From Dinoroseobacter sp. (GTDB lineage Bacteria > Pseudomonadota > Alphaproteobacteria > Rhodobacterales > Rhodobacteraceae), in the NCBI GenBank assembly GCA_030066795.1, contig JASJAW010000012.1, positions 115,333 to 179,332 on the forward strand: a DNA stretch of 64,000 nt, in the 5' to 3' direction. Made by a program: the position numbers and the translations under genes. The number at the start of each line of letters is the position of its first letter. Position 1 is the first letter of the stretch. This document shows, piece by piece, positions 34,204-43,489 of this stretch. The notes below the pieces were generated by a model. That model was not told the origin of the DNA and did no database searches. It saw nothing but the letters and a program-made list of their open reading frames with translations.

Positions 34204-34878
34204 ATGACACCCGAGATTGATTTCTCGTTTCTTGCGCTTTTTGCGCGGGCAACTTTCACAGTGCAATTGGTGATGATCGGGCTGATCGCCATGTCTTTCT
34301 GGTCGTGGTCGATTATCATCCAGAAATCGCTGACCTACAGGCGGGCAAGGTCCGAGGCGATTAATTTCGATCAGGCATTCTGGTCGGGCGAGCCGCTCGA
34401 CGATTTGTTCGATGAGCTGGGGCCCATGCCCGACGGCGCATCCGAGCAGGTCTTCGCTGCTGGCATGACAGAATGGCGCCGGTCGCAACGTGATACGGGA
34501 GAGCTTATTCCCGGCGCGCAACAGCGGATCGATCGGTCTATGGATGTGGCAATTGCAAAGCAGTCTGAAGGCCTGCGCTATGGATTGAACTTTCTCGCCA
34601 CAACCGGGTCCACTGCGCCGTTCATCGGATTGTTTGGAACCGTTTGGGGGATCAAGCATTCCTTTGAACAGATTGCCATTCAGCAAAACACCAGCCTCGC
34701 CGTTGTGGCCCCCGGGATCGCCGAGGCGCTGTTGGCGACGGGTCTTGGACTCCTGGCCGCTATTCCCGCTGTCGTGGCCTACAACAAACTTTCGGCGGAT
34801 GCAGACCGGATCGTTGGGGGCTACGAGTCTTTTGCGGACGAGTTCGCCACCATCCTCTCGCGCCAGTTGGACGCTTGA
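34204..34878 (+). CDS. tolQ: Tol-Pal inner-membrane protein TolQ
   Basis: A 224-residue ExbB/MotA-type channel subunit with three membrane segments (about 16-36, then near 130-150 and 165-185). Family marks: LNFLATTGSTAPFIGLFGTV and GIAEALLATGLGLLAAIPAV. With TolR it uses the proton gradient to power TolA. The ATG at 34204 gives MTPEIDFSFLALF; upstream in-frame starts fall inside ybgC. Confidence 0.94.
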   Translation: MTPEIDFSFLALFARATFTVQLVMIGLIAMSFWSWSIIIQKSLTYRRARSEAINFDQAFWSGEPLDDLFDELGPMPDGASEQVFAAGMTEWRRSQRDTGELIPGAQQRIDRSMDVAIAKQSEGLRYGLNFLATTGSTAPFIGLFGTVWGIKHSFEQIAIQQNTSLAVVAPGIAEALLATGLGLLAAIPAVVAYNKLSADADRIVGGYESFADEFATILSRQLDA

Positions 34879-34881
34879 GCC

Positions 34882-35373
34882 ATGGTGACAAGCGTCAAAC
34901 CGCAAGGAGGCGGCAGCGGCGGCAGACGCCGGGGGCGGGGTAAGCGCGGCGCGCAGCCGATGTCGGAAATCAATGTCACACCGTTCGTGGACGTGATGTT
35001 GGTGCTCCTCATCATCTTCATGGTCGCGGCCCCCTTATTGACCGTTGGGGTGCCAGTAGAGTTACCGAAAACCGCCGCGGATGCGCTGCCGGGAAATGAA
35101 GAAGAGCCGTTGACAGTGACTGTCGCTGCCGATGGCCGCGTTATGATCCAGACCACGGATGTCGCCGCTGACGAGTTGATCCCACGCCTGCGCGCCATCG
35201 CTGCCGAACGCGCCAGCGACCAGGTCTTCCTGCGCGCCGATGGTGGCATACCCTATGCACAGGTCATGGAGGTAATGGGAGCGCTTAACGCTGGCGGATT
35301 TTCCAACATTGGTCTCGTGACAGATACCGGGGGCCCCCGCTTCGACGGCACCGAAGCGGAGCAAGAGGGCTAG
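34882..35373 (+). CDS. tolR: Tol-Pal inner-membrane protein TolR
   Basis: A 163-residue ExbD/MotB-type protein. The single membrane segment INVTPFVDVMLVLLIIFMVA carries the proton-path Asp (FVDVML); the periplasmic part has LPKTAADALPG and FLRADGGIPYAQVMEVMGAL. A Gly/Arg-rich cytoplasmic N-terminus of about 25 residues is longer than in E. coli. Three bases after tolQ. Confidence 0.95.
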   Translation: MVTSVKPQGGGSGGRRRGRGKRGAQPMSEINVTPFVDVMLVLLIIFMVAAPLLTVGVPVELPKTAADALPGNEEEPLTVTVAADGRVMIQTTDVAADELIPRLRAIAAERASDQVFLRADGGIPYAQVMEVMGALNAGGFSNIGLVTDTGGPRFDGTEAEQEG

Positions 35374-35378
35374 GCCCC

Positions 35379-36485
35379 ATGCTGCGGCAGGCATATTCGC
35401 GGATGAGCACCGGAACGAAAATCTCCGGCGCGGGACATCTGGCGATCATTCTCTGGGTCATTCTCGGAGGGTCGTTCTTTCGCTCAGACCGGGACAGTAT
35501 GCCAGCAACAACCAGCGTTACGCTGATTTCGGAAGCCGCCTTCGAAGGACGCGAGGCCACGCGCCCCGAGGTTGTAACCGAGGCGCCGGTGGCTCTTCCG
35601 CCGCAGCCAGAACCAGACCCCGAGGTGCCGGACCCTGTGGCGGAGCGCCCCGCCGATACGCCGCCCCCTCCGCCCCCGCCTGAGCCCGTAACTGAACCGG
35701 TGCCCGAGGCGCCGGCTGCTGCGCCGGAAGCGCCACCACCACCGCCGCCGCCAGCCGATCGCGTGGCACCCGTGCCAGTGCCGCAAACGCCTGAGGAGGT
35801 TGAGGTGGCGGAAGAGACGCAAGAGGCGGCGACACCAGATGGCGCGGGCGCCGATATTGCCGAGCCGCAAGAGGCCACGGCGCCCGAAGCTGCAACCACC
35901 CGGATCATAACCGAGGCCACGGAAACCGACCCTGACAGCGCATCGGAAGAAATCGCCCTTGCGCCAGTGTCCACTCCAAGACCGCAGTCCCGCCCAAGCC
36001 GGCCGCAACCAGAGCCGGTCGTAGAGCCCGAGCCGACGCCTGCGCCGGAGCCTGAGCCTGAGCCTGAGCCTGTGACCGACCCGCTGGCGAGCGCCGTCGC
36101 GGACGCGGTGGCTGAGGCGAACGAGGCGCCGGCCAGAGCCGACCCGAGTTTGCCGGTTGGTCCGCCGATGACCGCGTCGGAACGCGAGGGTTTGCGCGTG
36201 GCCGTTCAGCAATGCTGGAACATTGGTAGCCTCTCGTCTGAGGCGATGCGCACAACCGTGACCCTGTCTGTCGAGATGGAACAAGACGGACGCCCGGTCA
36301 TCGCATCCATCCGGATGATCGATGCACAGGGTGGGTCTGATGCGGCCGCCCAGCAGGCTTATGAAGCAGCCCGTCGGGCAATCATCCGCTGCGGCGCACG
36401 CGGATTTGATCTGCCGGTTGAGAAATACGCGCAATGGCGTGATATCGAAATGACATTCAATCCTGAAAGGATGCGGATCCGATGA
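35379..36485 (+). CDS. tolA: Energy-transducer TolA
   Basis: A 368-residue protein with a membrane anchor ([16 protein letters not shown]), a long Pro/Glu/Ala-rich periplasmic stalk (about 60-260, with runs of PEPEP and proline tracts) and a C-terminal TolA domain ([32 protein letters not shown]-like [19 protein letters not shown]). It spans the periplasm to reach TolB and Pal. The stalk is Pro-Glu rich rather than the helical Ala-Lys type of E. coli. It overlaps tolB by four bases (ATGA). Confidence 0.9.
   Translation: MLRQAYSRMSTGTKISGAGHLAIILWVILGGSFFRSDRDSMPATTSVTLISEAAFEGREATRPEVVTEAPVALPPQPEPDPEVPDPVAERPADTPPPPPPPEPVTEPVPEAPAAAPEAPPPPPPPADRVAPVPVPQTPEEVEVAEETQEAATPDGAGADIAEPQEATAPEAATTRIITEATETDPDSASEEIALAPVSTPRPQSRPSRPQPEPVVEPEPTPAPEPEPEPEPVTDPLASAVADAVAEANEAPARADPSLPVGPPMTASEREGLRVAVQQCWNIGSLSSEAMRTTVTLSVEMEQDGRPVIASIRMIDAQGGSDAAAQQAYEAARRAIIRCGARGFDLPVEKYAQWRDIEMTFNPERMRIR
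36048..36071 (+). repeat. Hexanucleotide repeat inside tolA
   Basis: Four exact tandem copies of GAGCCT encode Glu-Pro repeats in the TolA stalk. Copy-number change would stay in frame and alter only stalk length. Confidence 0.8.
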
Positions 36486-37816
36486 CCAAGACCTTGCTTT
36501 CCGCGCTTCTTCTGGCGTTAGGGCTGATGATGGCCCCTCAGGCCAGCGATGCCCAAGCGCGACCCGGACCGCTCAGAATTGAGATCACCGAAGGCGTGAT
36601 TGAGCCGTTGCCTGTTGCTATTCCGCCGTTCATCGCGGAAACCCCGGCGGCTTTGCCTTACGCCAACAATATCGCAGCTGTGGTCGCACAAGACCTCGAA
36701 GGGTCGGGACTGTTCCGAGCGATACCGGAGCAGGCGTTCATAAGTCGCGTCACGTCGTTTGACTCGCCTGTCCAGTTCTCGGACTGGAAGGCGATCAATG
36801 CGCAGGCGCTTGTCACCGGTTCGGTCGGCATTGCAGCAGATGGGCGTCTTGTTGTGAAATTCCGTTTATTTGACGTGTTCTCTGAAGCCCCGCTTGGTGC
36901 CGGTCTGCAGTTTGCCGCTTCGCAAGACAGCTGGCGACGCATGGCGCATAAGGTGGCCGATGCTGTCTATTCCCGGATCACCGGCGAGACAGGCTATTTC
37001 GACACCCGCGTTGTCTTCGTGTCCGAGCAGGGGCCAAAGAACGATCGACGTAAGCGATTGGCTGTAATGGACTACGACGGGCAGAACGTCCAGTTTCTAA
37101 CCAATGACAGCGCCATTGTGCTTGCGCCGCGCTTTTCGCCTGACGGCAGCAAAATCCTCTATACCTCGTACGCAACGGGCATGCCGCAAATTACCGAACT
37201 GGACATCAACACAGTCCGCTCACGCAGCCTCGGCAGCAACGCGAACATGAGCTTCTCCCCGCGCTTTTCGCCTGACGGAAGCGCCGTTGTCTATTCCCTT
37301 ACAAACGGGGCAAACACCGATATTTATCGGCTTGATATCGGAGGGGGCCGACAGTCGCAGTTGACGAATACGCCAGCCATTGAGACGGCGCCAAGCTTCA
37401 GCCCGGACGGTCGCCAGATTGTGTTTGAAAGCGACCGCTCCGGTAACCAGCAGCTCTACGTGATGCCGGCTAATGGAGGTGAGGCAAGGCGCATCAGCTT
37501 CGGGCAGGGGCGGTATGGTACGCCGGTATGGTCGCCGCGCGGCGACCTGATCGCGTTCACGAAGCAAAACAAAGGCCGGTTTCATATCGGCGTGATGCGT
37601 GCCGATGGATCGGAAGAACGCCTGTTGACCTCGTCATTCCTTGACGAAGGGCCAACATGGGCGCCCAACGGGCGCGTGATCATGTTCACCCGGGAAACCT
37701 CTGGCGCTTCGGGCGCACCAGCGCTCTATTCCGTAGATATTTCGGGGCGCAACCTGCGCCGCGTACCGACACCGGGTGCGGCCTCCGATCCGTCCTGGTC
37801 ACCTTTGTTAGAGTAG
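36482..37816 (+). CDS. tolB: Tol-Pal periplasmic protein TolB
   Basis: A 444-residue protein with signal peptide ([20 protein letters not shown], cleavage after AQA), an N-terminal alpha/beta domain and a six-bladed beta-propeller whose repeats read [48 protein letters not shown] and [13 protein letters not shown]. TolB bridges TolA and Pal. Starts inside the tolA stop. Confidence 0.96.
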   Translation: MTKTLLSALLLALGLMMAPQASDAQARPGPLRIEITEGVIEPLPVAIPPFIAETPAALPYANNIAAVVAQDLEGSGLFRAIPEQAFISRVTSFDSPVQFSDWKAINAQALVTGSVGIAADGRLVVKFRLFDVFSEAPLGAGLQFAASQDSWRRMAHKVADAVYSRITGETGYFDTRVVFVSEQGPKNDRRKRLAVMDYDGQNVQFLTNDSAIVLAPRFSPDGSKILYTSYATGMPQITELDINTVRSRSLGSNANMSFSPRFSPDGSAVVYSLTNGANTDIYRLDIGGGRQSQLTNTPAIETAPSFSPDGRQIVFESDRSGNQQLYVMPANGGEARRISFGQGRYGTPVWSPRGDLIAFTKQNKGRFHIGVMRADGSEERLLTSSFLDEGPTWAPNGRVIMFTRETSGASGAPALYSVDISGRNLRRVPTPGAASDPSWSPLLE

Positions 37817-37888
37817 GATTCACAGCGCGGGCCGGACGTGATAGTCTGCGCGCAAGCCTCCCCAACGAGCAGAATGAGGAATGGGATA

Positions 37889-38416
37889 ATGGCAATCGAG
37901 ACAATTCTTAGCCGCCGGACGGCGGTCGTATTTGCAGCTGTATTGGCGCTATCGGGCTGTGCCGGACAGAACGGGCTTTTTGGATCGGCGGGCAGCGGTG
38001 GCGCTGGCGGCAGCGGTGGCATCGCGTCCGGCTCGATCAGTGACCCGGCTTCGCCAGCGTATTTCCAGCAGGCGGTCGGGGACCGTGTGCTATTTACGGT
38101 TGATCAAAGCACACTCACGAATGAAGCGCGCGCCATCTTGGAGCAACAGGCGCAATGGCTAACCCAGAACGCGGCTTACACGGCTGTAGTTGAGGGGCAC
38201 GCGGACGAACAGGGCACGCGTGAGTACAACCTTGCCCTTGGTGCGCGCCGCGCCAGTGCCGTGCGCGACTATCTTGTGGATCGCGGAGTGGCCGACAGCA
38301 GATTGTCGACTGTCACCTACGGTAAGGAACGTCCACTGGAGATTTGTTCGAATGAAAGCTGCTATGCCCAGAACCGCCGCGCGGTAACTGTGCTGAGCGC
38401 CGGCCCCGGTTCCTGA
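37889..38416 (+). CDS. pal: Peptidoglycan-associated lipoprotein Pal
   Basis: A 175-residue outer-membrane lipoprotein: signal with lipobox ALSGC, a Gly/Ser-rich linker, and an OmpA-like peptidoglycan-binding domain (VEGHADEQGTREYNLALGAR then RASAVRDYLV and NRRAVTVL). The ATG at 37889 gives a compact signal peptide and follows AGGA; in-frame ATGs at 37838 and 37874 are less likely. Confidence 0.95.
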   Translation: MAIETILSRRTAVVFAAVLALSGCAGQNGLFGSAGSGGAGGSGGIASGSISDPASPAYFQQAVGDRVLFTVDQSTLTNEARAILEQQAQWLTQNAAYTAVVEGHADEQGTREYNLALGARRASAVRDYLVDRGVADSRLSTVTYGKERPLEICSNESCYAQNRRAVTVLSAGPGS

Positions 38417-38426
38417 GGCGCGCGCC

Positions 38427-39272
38427 ATGTTGAAGCGGTTTGCTTGCGCGGTTGTTGTCCTTTCCTCTCTGGCTCCAGGATGGTCGGGGCCTGCCGCGGC
38501 ACAGGTGTCGAATGACCAGACACTTGCCGACATCCGTCAGGAACTGTCGGTGCTTTATGTCGAGGTTCAACGCTTGCGCCGAGAGCTGTCCACAACGGGC
38601 AGCCCTCAGATCAATTTGCCGACTGGCGGGCTGGAGCGGCTCGATGCGTTGGAGGCGGAACTCGCACGACTAACGGAAAAAACAGAGCAGTTGGAGTTTC
38701 GCATCGACAGCATTGTGACCGACGGAACCAATCGCATCGGAGATTTGGAGTTTCGGCTGGTTGAGCTGGAAGGGGGCGATCTCTCGCAGCTTGGCGATAC
38801 AACGACGCTGGGCGGTGACGATGCAGCGCCCGCCACGCCCACACCAGTAGCGCCGCCGCCCGTACCGGACACGCCCGGTCCGGAACTTGCGATGGCAGAG
38901 CAGACCGATTTCGATACTGCGCGCACGCTCCTCGATGACGGGCAGGCACAGGCGGCCGCCGATGCGTTTGCGACCTACGCAGAAACCTATCCGGGTGGTC
39001 CTCTGGTGGCCGAAGCGCATTTTCTCCGCGGGGACGCCTTGGCGAGCCTGAGCAACTGGAATGGCGCAGCCCGTGCTTATCTGGACAGCTTTTCCGGCAC
39101 GCCGGATGGCCCGCAAGCTCCGGAAGCGCTTTACAAACTCGGAGTAGCGCTGAATGCGCTTGGCCAGCGTGACGAGGCATGTCTAACCCTCCGCGAGGTT
39201 AGTTTGCGGTTTCCCGGCGGATCGGCGGCGGTCGATGCAAATACGGCGCGCACGGAGCTCAGCTGCCCTTGA
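38427..39272 (+). CDS. cpoB: Cell division coordinator CpoB (YbgF)
   Basis: A 281-residue periplasmic protein: signal peptide (to AAAQ), an N-terminal coiled coil with heptads (LADIRQELSVLYVEVQRLRR, LEAELARLTEKTEQLEFRID), a Pro-rich linker and C-terminal TPR repeats (FDTARTLLDDGQAQAAADAF, GPQAPEALYKLGVALNALGQ). It links Tol-Pal energy use with septal peptidoglycan synthesis. Confidence 0.93.
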   Translation: MLKRFACAVVVLSSLAPGWSGPAAAQVSNDQTLADIRQELSVLYVEVQRLRRELSTTGSPQINLPTGGLERLDALEAELARLTEKTEQLEFRIDSIVTDGTNRIGDLEFRLVELEGGDLSQLGDTTTLGGDDAAPATPTPVAPPPVPDTPGPELAMAEQTDFDTARTLLDDGQAQAAADAFATYAETYPGGPLVAEAHFLRGDALASLSNWNGAARAYLDSFSGTPDGPQAPEALYKLGVALNALGQRDEACLTLREVSLRFPGGSAAVDANTARTELSCP

Positions 39273-40516
39273 ACCAAGTCTCCATCGCAGAGCGAATGAC
39301 CAGCGTGCTGACGCAGCACCTTGGGTCAGGCGCTCGGGTTGGGGTTGCAGTGTCAGGTGGCGGCGATTCCATGGCGCTGATGTATCTGGCAGCCGCATGG
39401 GCACCAAAAGCCAGCGTCCATCTGCAAGCGGCCACTGTTGATCATGGGCTAAGATCGGGGTCGGCCGAGGAGGCAGAGTGCGTGGCTCAAGTCGCGTCTG
39501 AGTTATCGCTGCCCCACGCGGTTTTGACGTGGCGCGGGTGGGACGGATCCGGCAACCTGCAGGAGGCGGCCCGAGAGGCCCGCCGTCGATTGCTGAGTGA
39601 ATGGGCAAAGCAAGAGAAGCTGTCGGCAGTTCTTTTGGGCCACACATTAGATGATCAGGCAGAAACCTTTCTGTTGCGTCTTGGGCGCGGTTCTGGCGTG
39701 GACGGACTGGCTGCAATGGCTGTCCTCAGCGAGACAGATGAGGTCCATTGGCTGCGCCCGTTGCTAAAAGTGTCGCGTGCTGAGTTGCGAGACTGGTTGC
39801 AGGCGCGCGGTATTGTCTGGAACGAGGACCCCTACAACGACGATGACACCTTCGCGCGGGTGCGGCTGCGCAAGGCGGCTGGCGTATTGGCTGAACTGGG
39901 GCTTGGCCCAGAGCGCCTTTCCGCGACGGCTGCGGCCATGGCCCGAGCGCGTACAGCCTTACTTGCCCGTGCGCGTGATCAGGCGCGCAGTCTTGCAGAA
40001 GTTTCTCACGGCGTTCTGCATTTTGATTGCGCTGGTCTATCAGCTCTCGAAGAAGAGACGCGACTGCGGCTTGTTGCGCATGGGTTGCAATGGACTTCCA
40101 ACGCTCCGTATCGCCCCCGGCTGAGGAGCCTTGAGGCCGTTCTGTCAAAAGCTCTGGACGGACACTCTTCAACGCTGCACGGTTGCCTGCTGTGCCGTCA
40201 CAACGACCGACTTTACATTGCGCGGGAGTATGCTGCGGTTGCAGACCATGTGGTCGCTGCCGGTGATGTCTGGGACGAACGGTGGCATATCGCGCTTGAG
40301 GGGCAAGACGCTCTGATTGCCCCGCTTGGCGAGGCGGGGCTGCATGTTTTGGAGACGCGCCCTGAGGACTTGCCAAGAGCTGCGCTTCTAACCTTGCCAA
40401 GTTTGTGGGCGCAGGAGGAGTTGATTGCTGTCCCGGCGCTGGCATGGGGGCTGTCAGCCCAGATTTACACTATGCCGGACAAGACTTCTTTCCTTGCGAG
40501 CCTCATTCCGCATTGA
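39269..40516 (+). CDS. tilS: tRNA(Ile)-lysidine synthetase
   Basis: A 415-residue N-type ATP pyrophosphatase that converts the CAU anticodon of tRNA-Ile2 to lysidine-AU. The PP-loop SGGGDSMAL is at residues 29-37; AATVDHGLRSGSAEEA, LGHTLDDQAETFLLRLGRGS and WNEDPYNDDDTFARVRLR follow. A TTG at 39269 overlaps the cpoB stop; an ATG at 39296 (MTSVLTQ) is the other possible start. Confidence 0.93.
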   Translation: MNQVSIAERMTSVLTQHLGSGARVGVAVSGGGDSMALMYLAAAWAPKASVHLQAATVDHGLRSGSAEEAECVAQVASELSLPHAVLTWRGWDGSGNLQEAAREARRRLLSEWAKQEKLSAVLLGHTLDDQAETFLLRLGRGSGVDGLAAMAVLSETDEVHWLRPLLKVSRAELRDWLQARGIVWNEDPYNDDDTFARVRLRKAAGVLAELGLGPERLSATAAAMARARTALLARARDQARSLAEVSHGVLHFDCAGLSALEEETRLRLVAHGLQWTSNAPYRPRLRSLEAVLSKALDGHSSTLHGCLLCRHNDRLYIAREYAAVADHVVAAGDVWDERWHIALEGQDALIAPLGEAGLHVLETRPEDLPRAALLTLPSLWAQEELIAVPALAWGLSAQIYTMPDKTSFLASLIPH

Positions 40517-40593
40517 ACTGGCCCTAAAGCTGTCTATTTTACTTCGTATGCTGGGCATCTGGCCGGCATCGACGACCGTTAAGGAGATTTTCC

Positions 40594-42513
40594 GTGGGTA
40601 ATATGCGAAACGTCGCGTTCTGGGTTGTGCTGTTCTTGCTCATCCTGGCTCTGTTCAACCTATTCAGCGGTGGCCAATCCACCGTGAATGCAAGGGCCAT
40701 CAGCTACTCTGATTTCGTAGAACGCGTCGAGCAGGGCGATGTGTCCTCCGTTGTGCTCGACGGAGAGAATATCACCATGCGCACCGGCGATGGTCAGCAA
40801 CTGACAACGATCCGGCCCGAAGGCGTGGACGTCACGGAGTTGCTGCTGGCGGAAAATGTTGAAATCGAAGCGCGCGCTCAAGAGCAGTCAGGTATTCTCG
40901 CCTATGTCGGCACGTTGCTGCCCTTCCTGATTTTAATCGGGATCTGGATCTTCTTTATGAACCGGATGCAGGGCGGCGGTCGCGGTGGGGCGATGGGCTT
41001 CGGCAAGTCAAAGGCCAAGCTACTGACTGAGAAACACGGGCGTGTTACCTTCGACGACGTGGCGGGCATCGACGAGGCGAAGGATGATCTGGAAGAGATT
41101 GTCGAGTTCCTCCGCAATCCCCAGAAATTCTCGCGCCTGGGCGGTAAAATTCCAAAAGGCGCGCTGTTGGTAGGTCCTCCTGGGACTGGTAAAACACTGC
41201 TGGCCAGAGCCGTCGCCGGTGAAGCGGGGGTCCCTTTCTTCACGATCTCCGGGTCGGACTTTGTAGAAATGTTTGTTGGGGTCGGAGCGTCGCGCGTCCG
41301 GGACATGTTCGAGCAAGCGAAAAAGAATGCGCCCTGTATCGTTTTCATTGACGAGATTGACGCTGTCGGTCGGTCCCGTGGTGTCGGCTATGGCGGCGGC
41401 AACGACGAACGCGAACAGACCCTCAACCAACTCTTGGTCGAGATGGACGGTTTCGAAGCGAATGAAGGTATTATTATCGTGGCGGCCACCAACCGTCCGG
41501 ATGTGCTGGACCCTGCGCTTCTGCGTCCCGGCCGCTTCGACCGTCAGGTGCAAGTGCCCAACCCTGACATCAAAGGCCGCGAGAAGATCCTCGGCGTTCA
41601 CGCCCGTAAGGTTCCCTTGGGCCCGGATGTTGATTTGCGGATCATTGCGCGCGGTACGCCGGGCTTTTCCGGCGCCGACCTTGCCAACCTTGTGAACGAG
41701 TCCGCTCTTATGGCCGCGCGCGTTGGTCGTCGGTTTGTTACGATGGAAGACTTCGAGAACGCGAAGGACAAAGTCATGATGGGCGCAGAACGCCGCTCTA
41801 TGGTGATGACCGAAGACGAGAAGATGCTGACCGCCTATCATGAGGCAGGCCACGCGATCGTAGGTCTGAATGTTCCCCAGCATGACCCCATCCACAAAGC
41901 AACGATCATCCCGCGTGGACGTGCGCTGGGGCTTGTGATGTCGTTGCCGGAGCGAGATCAGTTGAGCGTCACCAAGACGAAGTATACTTCGAAGATTGCT
42001 ATGGCGATGGGCGGAAAGGTGGCCGAAGAGCTCAAGTTCGGCGAAGAGAACGTCACGTCCGGCGCGACCTCGGACATCCAGCAAGTCTCCAAAATCGCGC
42101 GCGCGATGGTCACGCAATTTGGTTTCGCGGAAGAGTTGGGCCATGTGGACTATGCCAACGAGCAGCAGTCATACTTGGGCAACTATGGCGGCGGAACCAA
42201 TCACAGCCAGGAGACCCAGAAGATCATTGATCAAAAGGTCAAAGAGATCATTGACGAGGGCTACGAAACAGCGAAGCGGATCCTCACAGAGAAGAACGAG
42301 GAGTGGGAACGGCTCGCGCAGGGGCTCCTCGAGTACGAGACACTCACAGGATCCGAAATTCAGAAAGTGATTGCTGGCGAGCCGCTTAATCGGGGTGACG
42401 ATGAAGACGATACGCCCCCTGCGGGCACATCTTCGGTCACAGCAATTCCCAAAACGAAACCACGGTCTAAGCCTTCGAGCGACGGTGGTATGGAGCCGGA
42501 ACCCACCACCTAG
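40594..42513 (+). CDS. ftsH: ATP-dependent zinc metalloprotease FtsH
   Basis: A 639-residue membrane AAA protease. Two membrane segments (about 5-24 and 102-124) flank a small periplasmic domain; Walker A GPPGTGKT starts at Gly194, the second region of homology shows [19 protein letters not shown], and the zinc motif HEAGH starts at His416. It degrades membrane proteins and LpxC-type substrates. Starts with GTG after AAGGAG. A possible sigma-70-like promoter (TTGAAC, 16 bases, TATTTT) lies at 40513-40540. A terminator follows the gene. Confidence 0.97.
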   Translation: MGNMRNVAFWVVLFLLILALFNLFSGGQSTVNARAISYSDFVERVEQGDVSSVVLDGENITMRTGDGQQLTTIRPEGVDVTELLLAENVEIEARAQEQSGILAYVGTLLPFLILIGIWIFFMNRMQGGGRGGAMGFGKSKAKLLTEKHGRVTFDDVAGIDEAKDDLEEIVEFLRNPQKFSRLGGKIPKGALLVGPPGTGKTLLARAVAGEAGVPFFTISGSDFVEMFVGVGASRVRDMFEQAKKNAPCIVFIDEIDAVGRSRGVGYGGGNDEREQTLNQLLVEMDGFEANEGIIIVAATNRPDVLDPALLRPGRFDRQVQVPNPDIKGREKILGVHARKVPLGPDVDLRIIARGTPGFSGADLANLVNESALMAARVGRRFVTMEDFENAKDKVMMGAERRSMVMTEDEKMLTAYHEAGHAIVGLNVPQHDPIHKATIIPRGRALGLVMSLPERDQLSVTKTKYTSKIAMAMGGKVAEELKFGEENVTSGATSDIQQVSKIARAMVTQFGFAEELGHVDYANEQQSYLGNYGGGTNHSQETQKIIDQKVKEIIDEGYETAKRILTEKNEEWERLAQGLLEYETLTGSEIQKVIAGEPLNRGDDEDDTPPAGTSSVTAIPKTKPRSKPSSDGGMEPEPTT

Positions 42514-42537
42514 GCTAAACTTGGCTGATAAGAGATT

Positions 42538-42563
42538 AATCGCCGTCCAACTGGGCGGCGATT
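42538..42563 (+). terminator. Intrinsic terminator after ftsH
   Basis: An 11-bp stem (42538-42548 with 42553-42563, one G-T pair) with an AACT loop, followed by TAATTTA, 24 bases after the ftsH stop. This probably ends the ruv-tol-ftsH transcription block. Confidence 0.8.
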
Positions 42564-42634
42564 TAATTTATCGCAATTGAATTCTGACCTGGACCTTTGT
42601 AGGTCAGGACACCGTCTCTAAAGGTGGCTCTACG

Positions 42635-43342
42635 ATGACAAACGTCCCGGACAACAGCGAACCCGCGTCCGCGGCAACCTTCTGGCCGTTCTGGTTGGCT
42701 GTCGCTGTAACGGTTTTGTTCTGCGCCTATGGAATACTTACTGGTACTTCAGCTTACGATTTTGTTCAGGAAAGCGGTGTAATCGAGAACGCATCGGTTG
42801 TGATTTTTCTTTGTGGCGCGCTCGGGTTTGCGGTTCTGAGGCCGGACTTGGCCTTTGGCCGCGGCTGGCATGTTTTCGTGATCTTCTTGCTTTTCGCCGC
42901 CCGGGAACTCGACTTCGACAAGCGCTTTACAGAAAAGGGCGTGCTGCAGGCTCGCTTGTACTCCGGTGACTACCCGCTTGAACACAAGCTTATCGGTGCC
43001 TTCTTTATCCTGTTAATCCTGTATACCCTCTATCGCCTTGTGCGCTACGGCTGGAGGCCGGTGATGACGGGCCTATGGCGCGGTGAGCTTTGGGCCTGGT
43101 CAGTAATCGCGGCAGGCATAACCGTGTTTGTTGCAAAATCGCTGGATGGTGCCGGGCGCAAGCTGGCACCCTTTGGAATTGAACTCACCGAGGAAACGGA
43201 GTTCGCTCTGTCGGTGATAGAGGAATTTGGCGAACTTGGGTTCGGCCTGCTCCTGGTCTATGCGCTCTGCGCGTGGATGCGCAGTGATGCAGCCACGCGG
43301 CGTGACAATAGCGGGTATCCGAGGGCGTCCAGCGAGACCTAA
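42635..43342 (+). CDS. Six-segment membrane protein, unknown function
   Basis: A 235-residue protein with about six hydrophobic segments. Between the third and fourth lies a polar, conserved-looking stretch AARELDFDKRFTEKGVLQAR, and further acidic residues occur near the C-terminus (LTEETEFALSVIEEFGELGF). The ATG follows AAAGGTGG. Bounded by the ftsH terminator upstream and the fhs leader downstream, so it may be its own unit. I do not recognise a named family. Confidence 0.7.
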   Translation: MTNVPDNSEPASAATFWPFWLAVAVTVLFCAYGILTGTSAYDFVQESGVIENASVVIFLCGALGFAVLRPDLAFGRGWHVFVIFLLFAARELDFDKRFTEKGVLQARLYSGDYPLEHKLIGAFFILLILYTLYRLVRYGWRPVMTGLWRGELWAWSVIAAGITVFVAKSLDGAGRKLAPFGIELTEETEFALSVIEEFGELGFGLLLVYALCAWMRSDAATRRDNSGYPRASSET

Positions 43343-43489
43343 ATCTGACCAGGCGTTTCTGAAAAGAAACAGGCGCAGGCGATTTCACCGCGTGAAAGGT
43401 CGCAATCGCCCCTGCGTTGCGCGAATTGCCCCATTAGAACAGACCTGTACGCCCCCCAAACAGCTGGGGGCACCCACTGGGGAGGTGGC
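43343..43489 (+). promoter_or_regulatory. Structured mRNA leader of fhs (candidate riboswitch or attenuator)
   Basis: A chain of hairpins fills the 147-base gap: GTTTCT/AGAAAC with a GAAA tetraloop (43355-43370); a larger stem, GCA plus GGCGATT at 43375-43384 with AATCGCC, CC bulge and TGC at 43404-43415, holding an inner TCAC/GTGA hairpin; GCCCCC/GGGGGC (43451-43471); and a weak CCAC/GTGG pairing (43474-43488) that encloses the ribosome-binding site GGGGAGG. Structure next to a one-carbon gene suggests ligand control. The conserved core of the ZTP (pfl) motif was not recognised. Confidence 0.45.

Noticed and set aside
35484..36434. Long open frame antisense to tolA
   Set aside because: It mirrors the Pro/Glu-rich stalk codons; low-complexity GC-rich repeats keep several frames open. 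The tolA frame has the family domains.
41020..42144. 374-codon frame antisense to ftsH
   Set aside because: Shadow of a conserved gene; no RBS and no recognisable domain.
43343..43489. ZTP (pfl) riboswitch call for the fhs leader
   Set aside because: The conserved core of that motif was not recognised by eye; only unassigned stems are supported, so no class is named.
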